Below are positions 7,101 to 16,369 of a stretch of 64,000 bases of DNA, piece by piece. Position 1 is the stretch's first letter; the number at the start of each line of letters is the position of its first letter. Below the pieces are notes generated by a model, which saw nothing but the letters and a program-made list of their open reading frames with translations, ran no database searches and was not told where the DNA came from. Made by a program: the position numbers and the translations under genes. The stretch covers positions 1-64,000 of the forward strand of contig JAJYYE010000010.1 in the NCBI GenBank assembly GCA_021801265.1, read 5' to 3'. Origin of the DNA: Pseudomonadota bacterium (GTDB taxonomy: Bacteria; Pseudomonadota; Gammaproteobacteria; Halothiobacillales; Halothiobacillaceae).

Positions 7101-10100
7101 ACATTATTGAATTATTTCTGAGCTGCCTGTGCGGCAGTGAACTGCGCGGTCACATACGCCGCCCATTCCGGTTTTTTCTGAGCTGCCTGTGCGGCAGTGA
7201 ACATCAACGGCTACGCATTCCAGTTCCGCATCGATTTCTGAGCTGCCTGTGCGGCAGTGAACGTACACCTGCAGCGATGACCACGACTCATGCATTTCTG
7301 AGCTGCCTGTGCGGCAGTGAACACGGCGGTGATCAGCGCATCGGTCGCGGTTGGTTTCTGAGCTGCCTGTGCGGCAGTGAACATCAGCCGCGCGCGGCGA
7401 TTTGGCGAAACTGTTTTCTGAGCTGCCTGTGCGGCAGTGAACGCATTGGATTGGGCGCAGTGATTGCCGCCGGTTTTCTGAGCTGCCTGTGCGGCAGTGA
7501 ACCCTTGGCGCTTCTGCATTGCGCCGATGCTCGATTTCTGAGCTGCCTGTGCGGCAGTGAACGATGGCGGCGAGGGCATCCCGGAAATGAATAGTTTCTG
7601 AGCTGCCTGTGCGGCAGTGAACGCTAAAATCTCGCGCTCTTTTGCTTTGCGTACTTTCTGAGCTGCCTGTGCGGCAGTGAACTTTTATCGCAGTCAACAT
7701 ATTGATTCTGATTTTTTCTGAGCTGCCTGTGCGGCAGTGAACGGGATGGTTGACGACGCAGAATCAGATGTACTTTTTCTGAGCTGCCTGTGCGGCAGTG
7801 AACAGGTCATCAAGGCGAATATTGATGATGTGATTTTTCTGAGCTGCCTGTGCGGCAGTGAACGTCGATGCTTGCAAGCCCTTTGATTTCTCTTATTTCT
7901 GAGCTGCCTGTGCGGCAGTGAACGGAAAAGGCTGGATTTAAGAGCGGTTATGAGCTTTCTGAGCTGCCTGTGCGGCAGTGAACGTTGTTAATATGGCTTC
8001 ACCAACAACGAACGATTTCTGAGCTGCCTGTGCGGCAGTGAACAGCAGGTGATTGAGGAGGCCATTGAAGCCGCTTTTCTGAGCTGCCTGTGCGGCAGTG
8101 AACGGGTTCAGGCTGATGCCGATGGCTGACACATTTTTCTGAGCTGCCTGTGCGGCAGTGAACGTCATCATTTGGCAGGCTTGCCGCTGGTACTTTTTCT
8201 GAGCTGCCTGTGCGGCAGTGAACATCATTATTGCAATGGCGGCATCAATGGCTTTTTTCTGAGCTGCCTGTGCGGCAGTGAACGTTTCCGCGTCGCTGAT
8301 CGCCCGCGCTGATTTTTTCTGAGCTGCCTGTGCGGCAGTGAACAGTGGGCAGACGTTGAGCGCAGATTTCTTGCTTTTCTGAGCTGCCTGTGCGGCAGTG
8401 AACGCATTCGAGCCGCAACGGAAGCGCGTGGTACATTTCTGAGCTGCCTGTGCGGCAGTGAACTAAGTGCGCGCACTTTCACCTGCGCACTTATATTTCT
8501 GAGCTGCCTGTGCGGCAGTGAACAGAACGCGCCGGGGTGTCATCACGCACGATAATTTCTGAGCTGCCTGTGCGGCAGTGAACGGAATATCAGTTTTTAC
8601 TTCATCCAATAAATCTTTCTGAGCTGCCTGTGCGGCAGTGAACTGTCGCCCGATTATAAATGGGGCGAATTGGTATTTCTGAGCTGCCTGTGCGGCAGTG
8701 AACATCAATGATGAAGTCGTTGAGACTATTGAGGATTTCTGAGCTGCCTGTGCGGCAGTGAACGAAACGCAAAAGCGGCGGGGGCGCCCACCTAATTTCT
8801 GAGCTGCCTGTGCGGCAGTGAACTTAACGCATTTGCCATTAATACTGATTCTTGATTTCTGAGCTGCCTGTGCGGCAGTGAACTCCGACTTTTTGTCTAA
8901 TCAAAATAATCTACATTTCTGAGCTGCCTGTGCGGCAGTGAACTTGAAATGAATTACTCGTTAATTGGTGCTTATTTTCTGAGCTGCCTGTGCGGCAGTG
9001 AACAGTGGGGTAATGAACTACTTTCCGCGTGGAATTTTCTGAGCTGCCTGTGCGGCAGTGAACGAGCGCGTCAGTCAATATCGATGACACGTCCTTTTCT
9101 GAGCTGCCTGTGCGGCAGTGAACGGCTGCTGCCGCCGATCGCTCTGGCGCGGATGTTTCTGAGCTGCCTGTGCGGCAGTGAACGATGTGTCCAGCGTGCA
9201 GGCCATCGTATGGGTTTTCTGAGCTGCCTGTGCGGCAGTGAACCTCTCGCTTTTGCCCAGTGCACAAATTCTTCTTTTCTGAGCTGCCTGTGCGGCAGTG
9301 AACGTTGTACACGTTAAAATCCTGGCCGATGTGCATTTCTGAGCTGCCTGTGCGGCAGTGAACCTGAGATCGATGAGGTTATCGAGGATGACGGCTTTCT
9401 GAGCTGCCTGTGCGGCAGTGAACTCGATCGGCCGCGACCATGATTGAGCCAGAAATTTCTGAGCTGCCTGTGCGGCAGTGAACTCTATGACCGCTGGCAG
9501 AAAGAGCCAACAGACTTTCTGAGCTGCCTGTGCGGCAGTGAACTGCCCTTCGCCGTCTTGGATGAGGCGATTCACTTTCTGAGCTGCCTGTGCGGCAGTG
9601 AACGGCGGGAGGTTCCGCTCGTTGCTATACGTCGATTTCTGAGCTGCCTGTGCGGCAGTGAACCATGAATTCACAGGAGGGTGGCTTTAATTATGTTTCT
9701 GAGCTGCCTGTGCGGCAGTGAACCAGCAGCGACACCGAATCGTCAACGACCAATCTTTCTGAGCTGCCTGTGCGGCAGTGAACTGCCGGACGTGGTCGAT
9801 GGCCGAATCACATACTTTCTGAGCTGCCTGTGCGGCAGTGAACCGCGGGTAACCAATTCGCCGAACCAAGTCATATTTCTGAGCTGCCTGTGCGGCAGTG
9901 AACTCCCGGGTAACGTGCGCGATACCGTCTACCACTTTCTGAGCTGCCTGTGCGGCAGTGAACGCACTGTCCAGCGTTCAATGCTGGTTGGCCAATTTCT
10001 GAGCTGCCTGTGCGGCAGTGAACGTGTGATCAGACAGGGTAAGCCGATCGTTGTTTTTCTGAGCTGCCTGTGCGGCAGTGAACGTTATTCAACAAAGCGG

Positions 10101-11883
10101 CTCAAGTTTTGCGCATTTCTGAGCTGCCTGTGCGGCAGTGAACGCATGTCGTTAAGTGCGTGGCAAATGACTCTTTTTCTGAGCTGCCTGTGCGGCAGTG
10201 AACCTCCCGGACGACGATTTAAAAATGTTGTGACTTTTCTGAGCTGCCTGTGCGGCAGTGAACTTGCTGGTGAATTTCGCGCGTTTGATCGACACTTTCT
10301 GAGCTGCCTGTGCGGCAGTGAACACCCAAAAATGGGCATTTCGTATCGAATTGCTTTTCTGAGCTGCCTGTGCGGCAGTGAACGCTGGTTTTTAGTTGAA
10401 GTATTTGGATTAAATTTTCTGAGCTGCCTGTGCGGCAGTGAACCATTGCCTGTGGGTGAGCATTGTCATAGTGTATTTCTGAGCTGCCTGTGCGGCAGTG
10501 AACGCGCGTTAACAATAATTCCCTCTGCTACTTCATTTCTGAGCTGCCTGTGCGGCAGTGAACAATCAACCCCATCCAATTAAATGCTATTAATCTTTCT
10601 GAGCTGCCTGTGCGGCAGTGAACAAACGGTCGCGCAGGACGCGGCCTTATTGGTTTTTCTGAGCTGCCTGTGCGGCAGTGAACTCTATTTCGTGGACTAT
10701 CCGGTTTTGCCGAGTTTTCTGAGCTGCCTGTGCGGCAGTGAACGAATCAATCATTATTGCACCATCCCCGGTAGTTTTCTGAGCTGCCTGTGCGGCAGTG
10801 AACCGTATTGCGCATTATGGGCATACCATATTATTTTTCTGAGCTGCCTGTGCGGCAGTGAACTTGCCGGTGAATTTCGCGCGTTTGATCGACACTTTCT
10901 GAGCTGCCTGTGCGGCAGTGAACCAATCGTGTACCCCAATAAAGCATCTTTATCTTTTCTGAGCTGCCTGTGCGGCAGTGAACCACAAAAGGACTGGACC
11001 TTTTTTGTGTTTTGATTTCTGAGCTGCCTGTGCGGCAGTGAACACGTAAAAGTTGAAGTGACTCGTCTTTTTTTCTTTCTGAGCTGCCTGTGCGGCAGTG
11101 AACACGCGCTTAAAGAATCTTCTGCAGTTGAGTTCTTTCTGAGCTGCCTGTGCGGCAGTGAACGCGATTCCATCAACGATGCAAGAGCGGTTGATTTTCT
11201 GAGCTGCCTGTGCGGCAGTGAACGCGATTCCATCAACGATGCAAGAGCGGTTGATTTTCTGAGCTGCCTGTGCGGCAGTGAACATGTCACTTTATCGAAA
11301 TCGAGATCGAGTTTGTTTCTGAGCTGCCTGTGCGGCAGTGAACAAATGTTGCGGCTGGTGAGATTATTTCACGTATTTCTGAGCTGCCTGTGCGGCAGTG
11401 AACCTGCGCCGATAATCGTGCATGTCTGTCCATTGTTTCTGAGCTGCCTGTGCGGCAGTGAACCCTACTGAATTCATGATTTAAATTTTCCTGTTTTTCT
11501 GAGCTGCCTGTGCGGCAGTGAACACCGCGTGGCGGGCAGTTACACCTTAAACCTTTTTCTGAGCTGCCTGTGCGGCAGTGAACGGGTAGATATAGGCCGC
11601 ACCAAGCGCCGATGATTTCTGAGCTGCCTGTGCGGCAGTGAACTAGGGTGCAGCAGCATACATCGTGGCCTCACGTTTCTGAGCTGCCTGTGCGGCAGTG
11701 AACCAAGATGATCGGCTCTCGATGCGCCCGGTACCTTTCTGAGCTGCCTGTGCGGCAGTGAACGACTTGACTGCCCTGATTCAGTCGATTGATTTTTTCT
11801 GAGCTGCCTGTGCGGCAGTGAACGACTTGACTGCCCTGATTCAGTCGATTGATTTTTTCTGAGCTGCCTGTGCGGCAGTGAAC
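4115..11883 (-). CRISPR. Type I-F CRISPR array, 130 repeats, 129 spacers
   Basis: A 28-bp repeat recurs every 60 bp. In transcript sense it begins GTTCACTGCC, has the Csy4 hairpin CTGCC-GCACA-GGCAG and ends with the 8-nt handle CTCAGAAA. Spacers are 32 bp except one of 33 bp (7743-7775). Counting start positions gives 61 repeats from 4115 to 7715 and 69 from 7776 to 11856. I see one variant repeat (4415-4442, G to A at 4431, in the hairpin loop). The repeat at 4115, the oldest end, is not degenerate. Transcription runs leftward from the leader at 11884. Adjacent identical spacer pairs: 4683/4743, 11164/11224 and 11764/11824. Near-identical separated pairs: 5343/10084, 6183/10024 and 10264/10864. 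Short ORFs inside the array are artefacts of the repeat. Confidence 0.99.
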
Positions 11884-12012
11884 TAGCGTTTTTGACGTCT
11901 AACATGCTAATTGTTAAAGAAAGTAAGCACAAATACTCTTTTAAGCCTTTCCCCCTGCACCCCGCGTAACCGAATGATTTTCAGAAGGTATTAGATGCAC
12001 CGGGAAAAAGGG
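11884..12012 (-). promoter_or_regulatory. CRISPR leader with IHF-like site
   Basis: About 129 bp between the csy4 stop codon and the newest repeat. On the minus strand an IHF-like sequence AATCATTCGGTTA (11967-11979, one mismatch to WATCAANNNNTTR) lies about 85 bp from the first repeat; IHF is known to assist type I-F spacer integration. A possible promoter is TTGACC (12011-12016) and TCTAAT (11990-11995), with a short 15-bp spacing. The array may also be read from the csy operon. Confidence 0.6.
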
Positions 12013-12588
12013 TCAAAACCACGGCACTGTTGCCGTATTGCTCAGTCCGTAGGCACTGAATATTCCGGGCACAGCGACATCCTGAATCGGCCGGTGCTCA
12101 ACAAAGAGCTTAAATCGTTGGCTGGTGGTTGCGCTGGACAACGTGACAAACGGAAGATTCAGCCGCTCGGCGGCACTATCTGGGATAGATTCGCACGCGG
12201 CAACTTCATCGATCTGTTTGCGCATCATCAAACGACGGCGAAGCCGTTCCGGACTGCTTTTGGCCTGAACTCGACACACAACACGCTGTTTAGCTCCATC
12301 GGGAACGGCCATGATTCCAGTGAGTTCGCAGTGATCGCGCATTCCCTGAAGCCATCCTGACTGCATCAAGCCATGCAGATTTCCACGGCTTCCGTGCAAG
12401 CGTACTCGCTGCCCCAAGGTTCGGCTACCCTGTGTCGAATCGGGGCGGATATCGGGGAAACTCAATCCGATGCGCTGACTGCCATGATTCACTAAACCGC
12501 GATGCAGTTTGGAAAATAACGCGCTCATCAAGATATTTGCCGTAAATTCGGGATCGGGATGCAAAAGAATTTCCAAGTAGTGATCCAT
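12013..12588 (-). CDS. csy4: Cas6f/Csy4 crRNA endoribonuclease
   Basis: A 191-aa protein closely matching Pseudomonas aeruginosa Csy4 (187 aa) throughout: MDHYLEILLHPDPEF at the start, the arginine-rich helix SSPERLRRRLMMRK that grips the repeat hairpin, and the terminal VPWF. The catalytic His29 (KLH), the LPFVTLSS serine region and the AYGLS tyrosine (about 180) are all present. It cleaves pre-crRNA after the GGCAG of each hairpin and stays bound to the crRNA 3' stem. It is the last gene of csy1-4 and starts 2 bp after csy3 ends. It should also process the mini-CRISPR at 16370-16463, whose hairpins keep the same shape. Confidence 0.97.
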   Translation of the reverse strand: MDHYLEILLHPDPEFTANILMSALFSKLHRGLVNHGSQRIGLSFPDIRPDSTQGSRTLGQRVRLHGSRGNLHGLMQSGWLQGMRDHCELTGIMAVPDGAKQRVVCRVQAKSSPERLRRRLMMRKQIDEVAACESIPDSAAERLNLPFVTLSSATTSQRFKLFVEHRPIQDVAVPGIFSAYGLSNTATVPWF

Positions 12589-12590
12589 AT

Positions 12591-13610
12591 TCAGCCCGCC
12601 TCACCAAAAACACCACCCCGAATCAGGATCGCCATCACAAAATGCTGCTGTTCCAGCGGGGGTACTTTGTCATTAACGATCCAGTTATCCAACAAATTGT
12701 AAAAATCCAGCTTCTGCTTCGGCTGGCGGTACGCTTTACCCAGTGTGGTCACAGAGCCATAGGGCTCCACGGCGATGGGATCAATCGCATCCGCGCCTTC
12801 GTACCAAGTGTCGATAGTGCGAAGGGCATTACCGATTTTTTGCGAGTGCATGCCTGCAATGTTGTCGACCTGATAAAGCGTTTTACTTTTATCACCACGG
12901 CCTCGATCAAGAATGAGTTCCTGTGACGGGAACACCTCCTGCCCCGCCCCGAGACGAACATAGGCGGTGACGTGGAGCAGGACGTGCAGCGTGCCCGCCA
13001 GCCCGTTGGCCACCAAGCCCGCCAATGTTTCGAGGTCGTTTTGAGCTTGCGTTGACACACCAAAATTGCGCAACGATAAAGCCAGAGCATCAAAGACCCA
13101 GGTATTTTCAGCGATTCCATTGACGAGGTGCGCCACCCGCACCTCCACTTGCTCCGCCCCAATGCGGTTGCGCCACAGGAAGCGCCCATTGGCCAAGTTG
13201 GAGGCATAGCGCCGGGCAAGTTCGGTAAAGCCGTTGGCTTCCACATAAGCTTTTACCGTGTCCGTCAACTTGGTTTGGTAATCCGTGTCATTGCAGGCGG
13301 AAGGCTTGCCCGTACCGGCGAGTACGCGCAGAGTGAAGCTGACTTTGAGGGTATCGTCATCGGCGGGAAGTGCGGCAACATCAACGGTTTGCAGATTGGG
13401 GCTTTCAATGGCGGCATCGAGCTTGGCAGGATCTTGATCCTTGGCTTTGAGCCGATTGGAAATCGTCCCACGCACGGATTTTGGTTTGATATTTACGGGG
13501 CTCCACGAACTCCCGCTTGACCGTGCATCCCAACGCCCTGAAAAAAACAGGGCATCGGATGGGTCGAGTTTGCGTTCAAAAGCGAGTACAGAGGCAGTTT
13601 TGAGTATCAT
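12591..13610 (-). CDS. csy3: Cas7f/Csy3 backbone subunit
   Basis: A 339-aa subunit (P. aeruginosa Csy3 is 342 aa) with the family N-terminus [20 protein letters not shown] and the [17 protein letters not shown] segment. Six copies form the helical backbone of the type I-F surveillance complex. Each covers 6 nt of crRNA spacer and flips out every sixth base, so mismatches at position 6 are tolerated. That property matters for the partial match made by the mini-CRISPR spacer. It lies 27 bp after csy2 and 2 bp before csy4. Confidence 0.96.
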   Translation of the reverse strand: MILKTASVLAFERKLDPSDALFFSGRWDARSSGSSWSPVNIKPKSVRGTISNRLKAKDQDPAKLDAAIESPNLQTVDVAALPADDDTLKVSFTLRVLAGTGKPSACNDTDYQTKLTDTVKAYVEANGFTELARRYASNLANGRFLWRNRIGAEQVEVRVAHLVNGIAENTWVFDALALSLRNFGVSTQAQNDLETLAGLVANGLAGTLHVLLHVTAYVRLGAGQEVFPSQELILDRGRGDKSKTLYQVDNIAGMHSQKIGNALRTIDTWYEGADAIDPIAVEPYGSVTTLGKAYRQPKQKLDFYNLLDNWIVNDKVPPLEQQHFVMAILIRGGVFGEAG

Positions 13611-13637
13611 GATCGGGCTCCTTGCGGTGTGGATGGG

Positions 13638-14639
13638 TCAGTCGGGTTGAATGGGCGCGGGGGGCGCGAAGTTGTTACGGATACGGTACAGCCCCTTTTC
13701 GGGGACGGTTTGGGCGTACCACAGAAGCTGCTGCGCATTGCTCAGACGATGCGCACCGAGCCATTGCCCGATGGAATACAGGCTTTCGACAAAGCGGAAC
13801 GGGATTTGTGCGTCGCGGACATTAAGCACGCTTCCGGCGGGTTGAGAGTCCGAAAGAGCGGCGTAACCGACAGGAATCGGCACAAGCCAACCTTCGGTGC
13901 GGTCATGCTGCCATTCGATTTTTCCATCTTCTTTTTTAGAAGAAGGTACAGGTCGCCAGTTAAAACGTGACAGATCAAGCCAGGCATCCAGCGCCGTTGA
14001 TTCCGGGGTTTCGGCCTGCAAGGCATCGAGGCGTGCGTACAAAAGATCATCACGGCACACCAGCGCAAAACCCGGCAGCCATTGCCTGCGCAGCCTGCGA
14101 AATTGTTTACGGGCATCATCCACATCGTCAGCCCATCGGATCAGCTCCGGTTTGATGGCGCGCCCAAAGCTTGGTGCGGGCGGCAACACACTACCTCCCG
14201 CCACGCGTAGCGTGCTCAGTACGTCGAGCACATTCCGGGCAACTTCCTCCCGCATGGCTTCATCGTGCTCGATAAACCCACCCGATACGCCGAACACAAG
14301 AGTGATGTCAAGGTGGATGCGGCCTTCCTCGACGATGGCGGCCGTGCTGCCATCTTTATCCACCGGGTTGCGGGTCAGACGGAAGGCTTTGACGTAACCA
14401 CCCTCAGTGGTTTGCTCATCGAAGCCATGACAAATTACGCCGACGCTATCGAAGCTGCGAAAAGCAGGTGAAAACATTTGTTGCGCCGCCAGTTTGCGCT
14501 CCAATGCCCACATCAAGCCAAGAAAGGCGGTCATGGAAGGAAAACCGTGCGTCATCGGGCTGGAAATGGCGTTGGCATTCTGAATGCGCAGATGTGGCAA
14601 AATCAGCAATCCATCACTTTCTGTAAACATCGTGCTCAT
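13638..14639 (-). CDS. csy2: Cas5f/Csy2 subunit
   Basis: A 333-aa protein opening with LLILPHLRIQNANAISSPMT, the Csy2 signature, and containing GFPSMTAFLGLMWALER. It pairs with Cas8f and caps the 5' handle of the crRNA in the Csy complex. The start ATG overlaps the csy1 stop codon by 4 bp (ATGA), so translation is coupled. Confidence 0.96.
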   Translation of the reverse strand: MSTMFTESDGLLILPHLRIQNANAISSPMTHGFPSMTAFLGLMWALERKLAAQQMFSPAFRSFDSVGVICHGFDEQTTEGGYVKAFRLTRNPVDKDGSTAAIVEEGRIHLDITLVFGVSGGFIEHDEAMREEVARNVLDVLSTLRVAGGSVLPPAPSFGRAIKPELIRWADDVDDARKQFRRLRRQWLPGFALVCRDDLLYARLDALQAETPESTALDAWLDLSRFNWRPVPSSKKEDGKIEWQHDRTEGWLVPIPVGYAALSDSQPAGSVLNVRDAQIPFRFVESLYSIGQWLGAHRLSNAQQLLWYAQTVPEKGLYRIRNNFAPPAPIQPD

Positions 14640-16027
14640 ATACCCTCCCCCATTGAATTTCGTGTTGGGATATAAGTCGGTGAATCCTGCGTCCTGCGTA
14701 ACTGGCGGAGATGTTGCGCCCAGCCATCCTGACTTTCATCCAGCAGCAATTCCCGCTGCCAATAGCGCTGTTCAATATCACCCAACGGTAACTTGCCATG
14801 GGCATTCAGTTGAGCATTCAGCCAGTTGCCAAAGCGCGCGCCGACTCCCTTCGGCCAGTCCATCCACAACCACTGCTTGTAGAAATCTTCTTCGCTCGGG
14901 ATTTCGGCACGGCGCGGGTCGAGCCACAGGCGCTCCGCCTGCACCAAACGACACTGATGATCCGAACTCCAGCCGGGAGGCAGGCCATTCTGAAATTCAG
15001 CCGCAAACACAACGAGCTCACCAATCAATACATCGACGTAAGCATCCACCCTATCGCGAGTTTCCATTGTAGAGGGCGGCGCACTTTCAAGAAATTTCCG
15101 AAAATCGCGCAGAATCAACCAAACTTCCCGGCGTTGGCCATAGAGATGTTCAAACACTGAATCAATCTGCCAGGGCGTTCGAATTTCCCGCGATTGCCAG
15201 ACGGGCGGCAGAGAGCCAAGCAGGTAATTGTTACCGCCGCGCTCGCTGTTCAACTGGCTGATGTTTTGCGGCTTCGTACCGCCTAACTTCTGCACAGCCA
15301 GATCAGGATAGGAGCGATAACTGTCGTCATAATCCTTCCTTTCCCGACGCGCTTCTCTGGCCAGTTTGTTCTGCTCCCCGAAGCGATCTTCGTTGATAAT
15401 CTGAAACACTGCATGTGCCAACGAACTGGCGTACAGCGGCGCAAGCAGCTCGTAATGCTCGTCGAGTACAGGATTTTCCCCGACGAACCAGTACAGTTGT
15501 TTTGCGCGGGCGTGCGAGGCAAATACGCCGTCGCGCGGGCGAGTGACGCCGGCGAAGGCATCCATCCATGCCTGTGCCTGAACCGAGTCATCGCTTAACG
15601 CGGCAATTGCATCCGAATCACCTGCGAGCAGCCAATCCAGCAAGGTACGGCCATCCACTTCAAGTTTAAGCAACTTGTAAATATCCAACGCCGCCGCGTT
15701 GCCGACGACATCGCCGGAAAAATCTTGCCCAAGAACATGACTGCCAACCTCCGCCAACCCTTCCATTTGCTCAGGCAGAACATAGAGATTGGTGCCGCGC
15801 GCATCGGGATGGATGGGTTTAAGCGAGTGAGTAACCACTTGAATTTGCCTGACGCGCCGAGCCGCATCTTCAAGCCAGACCGGGGCGGCATATTGCGCAA
15901 TCAAGTCATCGCGATTTGGATCGTCTTCAGCCAGTTTTTCAAGCTTGGCATCAAGACGCCCCCTCAAAAATTGGAGGATCGATGTGCGAAAACGGTCTCT
16001 ACTTTTTTCTGTCAACAAATCAGACAT
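14636..16027 (-). CDS. csy1: Cas8f/Csy1 large subunit
   Basis: A 463-aa large subunit of the Csy complex; in the family Csy1 reads the CC PAM and recruits Cas2-3. The start is set at MSDLLTEKSRDRF (16027) because AAAAGGAG lies 5 nt upstream. The longer frame beginning at 16045 lacks a ribosome site. The C-terminal part contains the RREVWLILRDFRKFLESAPP segment typical of Csy1. It is the first protein gene after the promoter at 16260-16288 and has an untranslated leader of about 225 nt that carries the mini-ORF and hairpins described separately. Confidence 0.95.
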   Translation of the reverse strand: MSDLLTEKSRDRFRTSILQFLRGRLDAKLEKLAEDDPNRDDLIAQYAAPVWLEDAARRVRQIQVVTHSLKPIHPDARGTNLYVLPEQMEGLAEVGSHVLGQDFSGDVVGNAAALDIYKLLKLEVDGRTLLDWLLAGDSDAIAALSDDSVQAQAWMDAFAGVTRPRDGVFASHARAKQLYWFVGENPVLDEHYELLAPLYASSLAHAVFQIINEDRFGEQNKLAREARRERKDYDDSYRSYPDLAVQKLGGTKPQNISQLNSERGGNNYLLGSLPPVWQSREIRTPWQIDSVFEHLYGQRREVWLILRDFRKFLESAPPSTMETRDRVDAYVDVLIGELVVFAAEFQNGLPPGWSSDHQCRLVQAERLWLDPRRAEIPSEEDFYKQWLWMDWPKGVGARFGNWLNAQLNAHGKLPLGDIEQRYWQRELLLDESQDGWAQHLRQLRRTQDSPTYIPTRNSMGEGI

Positions 16028-16061
16028 AGAAACTCCTTTTACCAAACAGATCAGAACAGTA

Positions 16062-16118
16062 GAATCCCCGAGGCAATGCCTTGGGGATTCAGGTCGCAGG
16101 ACAATACCGTTGTCCTGC
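16062..16118 (-). promoter_or_regulatory. Two stable RNA hairpins in the csy1 leader
   Basis: Hairpin 1 (16096-16118) has a perfect 9-bp stem, GCAGGACAA / TTGTCCTGC, with a 5-nt loop. Hairpin 2 (16062-16090) pairs GAATCCCC with GGGGATTC, then an inner AGGC/GCCT stem. Neither is followed by a U-run, so they are not classic terminators. They sit between the start-stop/mini-ORF and the csy1 ribosome site. They could stabilise a small RNA processed from the 5' end or attenuate entry into csy1. Confidence 0.6.
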
Positions 16119-16119
16119 C

Positions 16120-16152
16120 TCAGGCTATTATGGTCATGTGAGTTTTAGTCAC
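16120..16152 (-). other. Start-stop / 10-codon mini-ORF with a strong ribosome site (CreT-like candidate)
   Basis: On the minus strand a near-perfect Shine-Dalgarno AAGGAGG (16161-16167) is followed after 6 nt by ATG (16152-16154) and immediately by TGA. The overlapping GTG at 16150-16152 opens a 10-codon frame encoding MTKTHMTIIA, whose codons 8-9 are the rare ATA-ATA, then TGA. Known CreT RNA toxins combine a strong ribosome site with a tiny ORF holding tandem rare codons that sequester a tRNA. A start-stop would trap initiating ribosomes. The resemblance is architectural; toxicity is inferred. It lies about 100 nt after the predicted transcription start and before two hairpins. Confidence 0.45.
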
Positions 16153-16259
16153 ATCTATATCCTCCTTACCGGATCAACGCTTGCGGTTGCGCCCTCGCCT
16201 CGTCGGCCAAGGTATGGCAAACGCTTCAGATGCTCTGGACCAGCATCGGAAGCACATTC

Positions 16260-16288
16260 ATCCTAAAGAGGCTCTCAATATAAGTCAA
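16260..16288 (-). promoter_or_regulatory. Promoter of the csy1-4 leader transcript
   Basis: On the minus strand, -35 TTGACT (16283-16288), a 17-bp spacer and -10 TAGGAT (16260-16265) face csy1. Upstream of -35 the sequence is AT-rich, like an UP element. The CC PAM and the site matching the mini-CRISPR spacer begin 3-5 bp upstream of the -35 box, so a bound Csy complex would block RNA polymerase. Confidence 0.7.
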
Positions 16289-16290
16289 CA

Positions 16291-16309
16291 CCAATAAATG
16301 ACGGATTTT
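16291..16309 (+). promoter_or_regulatory. CC PAM and protospacer-like site matched by the mini-CRISPR spacer
   Basis: CC (16291-16292) is followed by AATAAATGACGGATTTT (16293-16309). The spacer of the mini-CRISPR begins AATAAGTGACGGATTTT (16398-16414). They agree at 16 of 17 positions; the only mismatch is at position 6, which type I complexes do not read. Beyond position 17 the match stops. A PAM plus seed match without full pairing is the pattern expected for binding without cleavage. Confidence 0.75.
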
Positions 16310-16332
16310 CAATATTATTTAACAAACCAAAT

Positions 16333-16361
16333 TTGCCCTTCATCTCTCGAAAAATTAAACT
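16333..16361 (+). promoter_or_regulatory. Predicted promoter of the mini-CRISPR
   Basis: Plus-strand TTGCCC (16333-16338) and TAAACT (16356-16361) are spaced by 17 bp, each 4 of 6 to consensus. The predicted transcription start at about 16368 falls at the first base of the first degenerate repeat (16370), which would fit a leaderless crRNA-like gene. Confidence 0.5.
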
Positions 16362-16369
16362 CCCTATTA

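Noticed and set aside
4115-11883. Possible self-targeting spacers
   Set aside because: I saw no obvious match to the genes in this window, but cannot search the whole genome by eye, so I make no claim either way.
4091-11932. Many overlapping ORFs with recurring FLSCLCGSE, SLPHRQLR, FTAAQAAQK or VHCRTGSSE units
   Set aside because: These are translations of the 28-bp CRISPR repeat in different frames, with spacers as the variable part; none is a gene.
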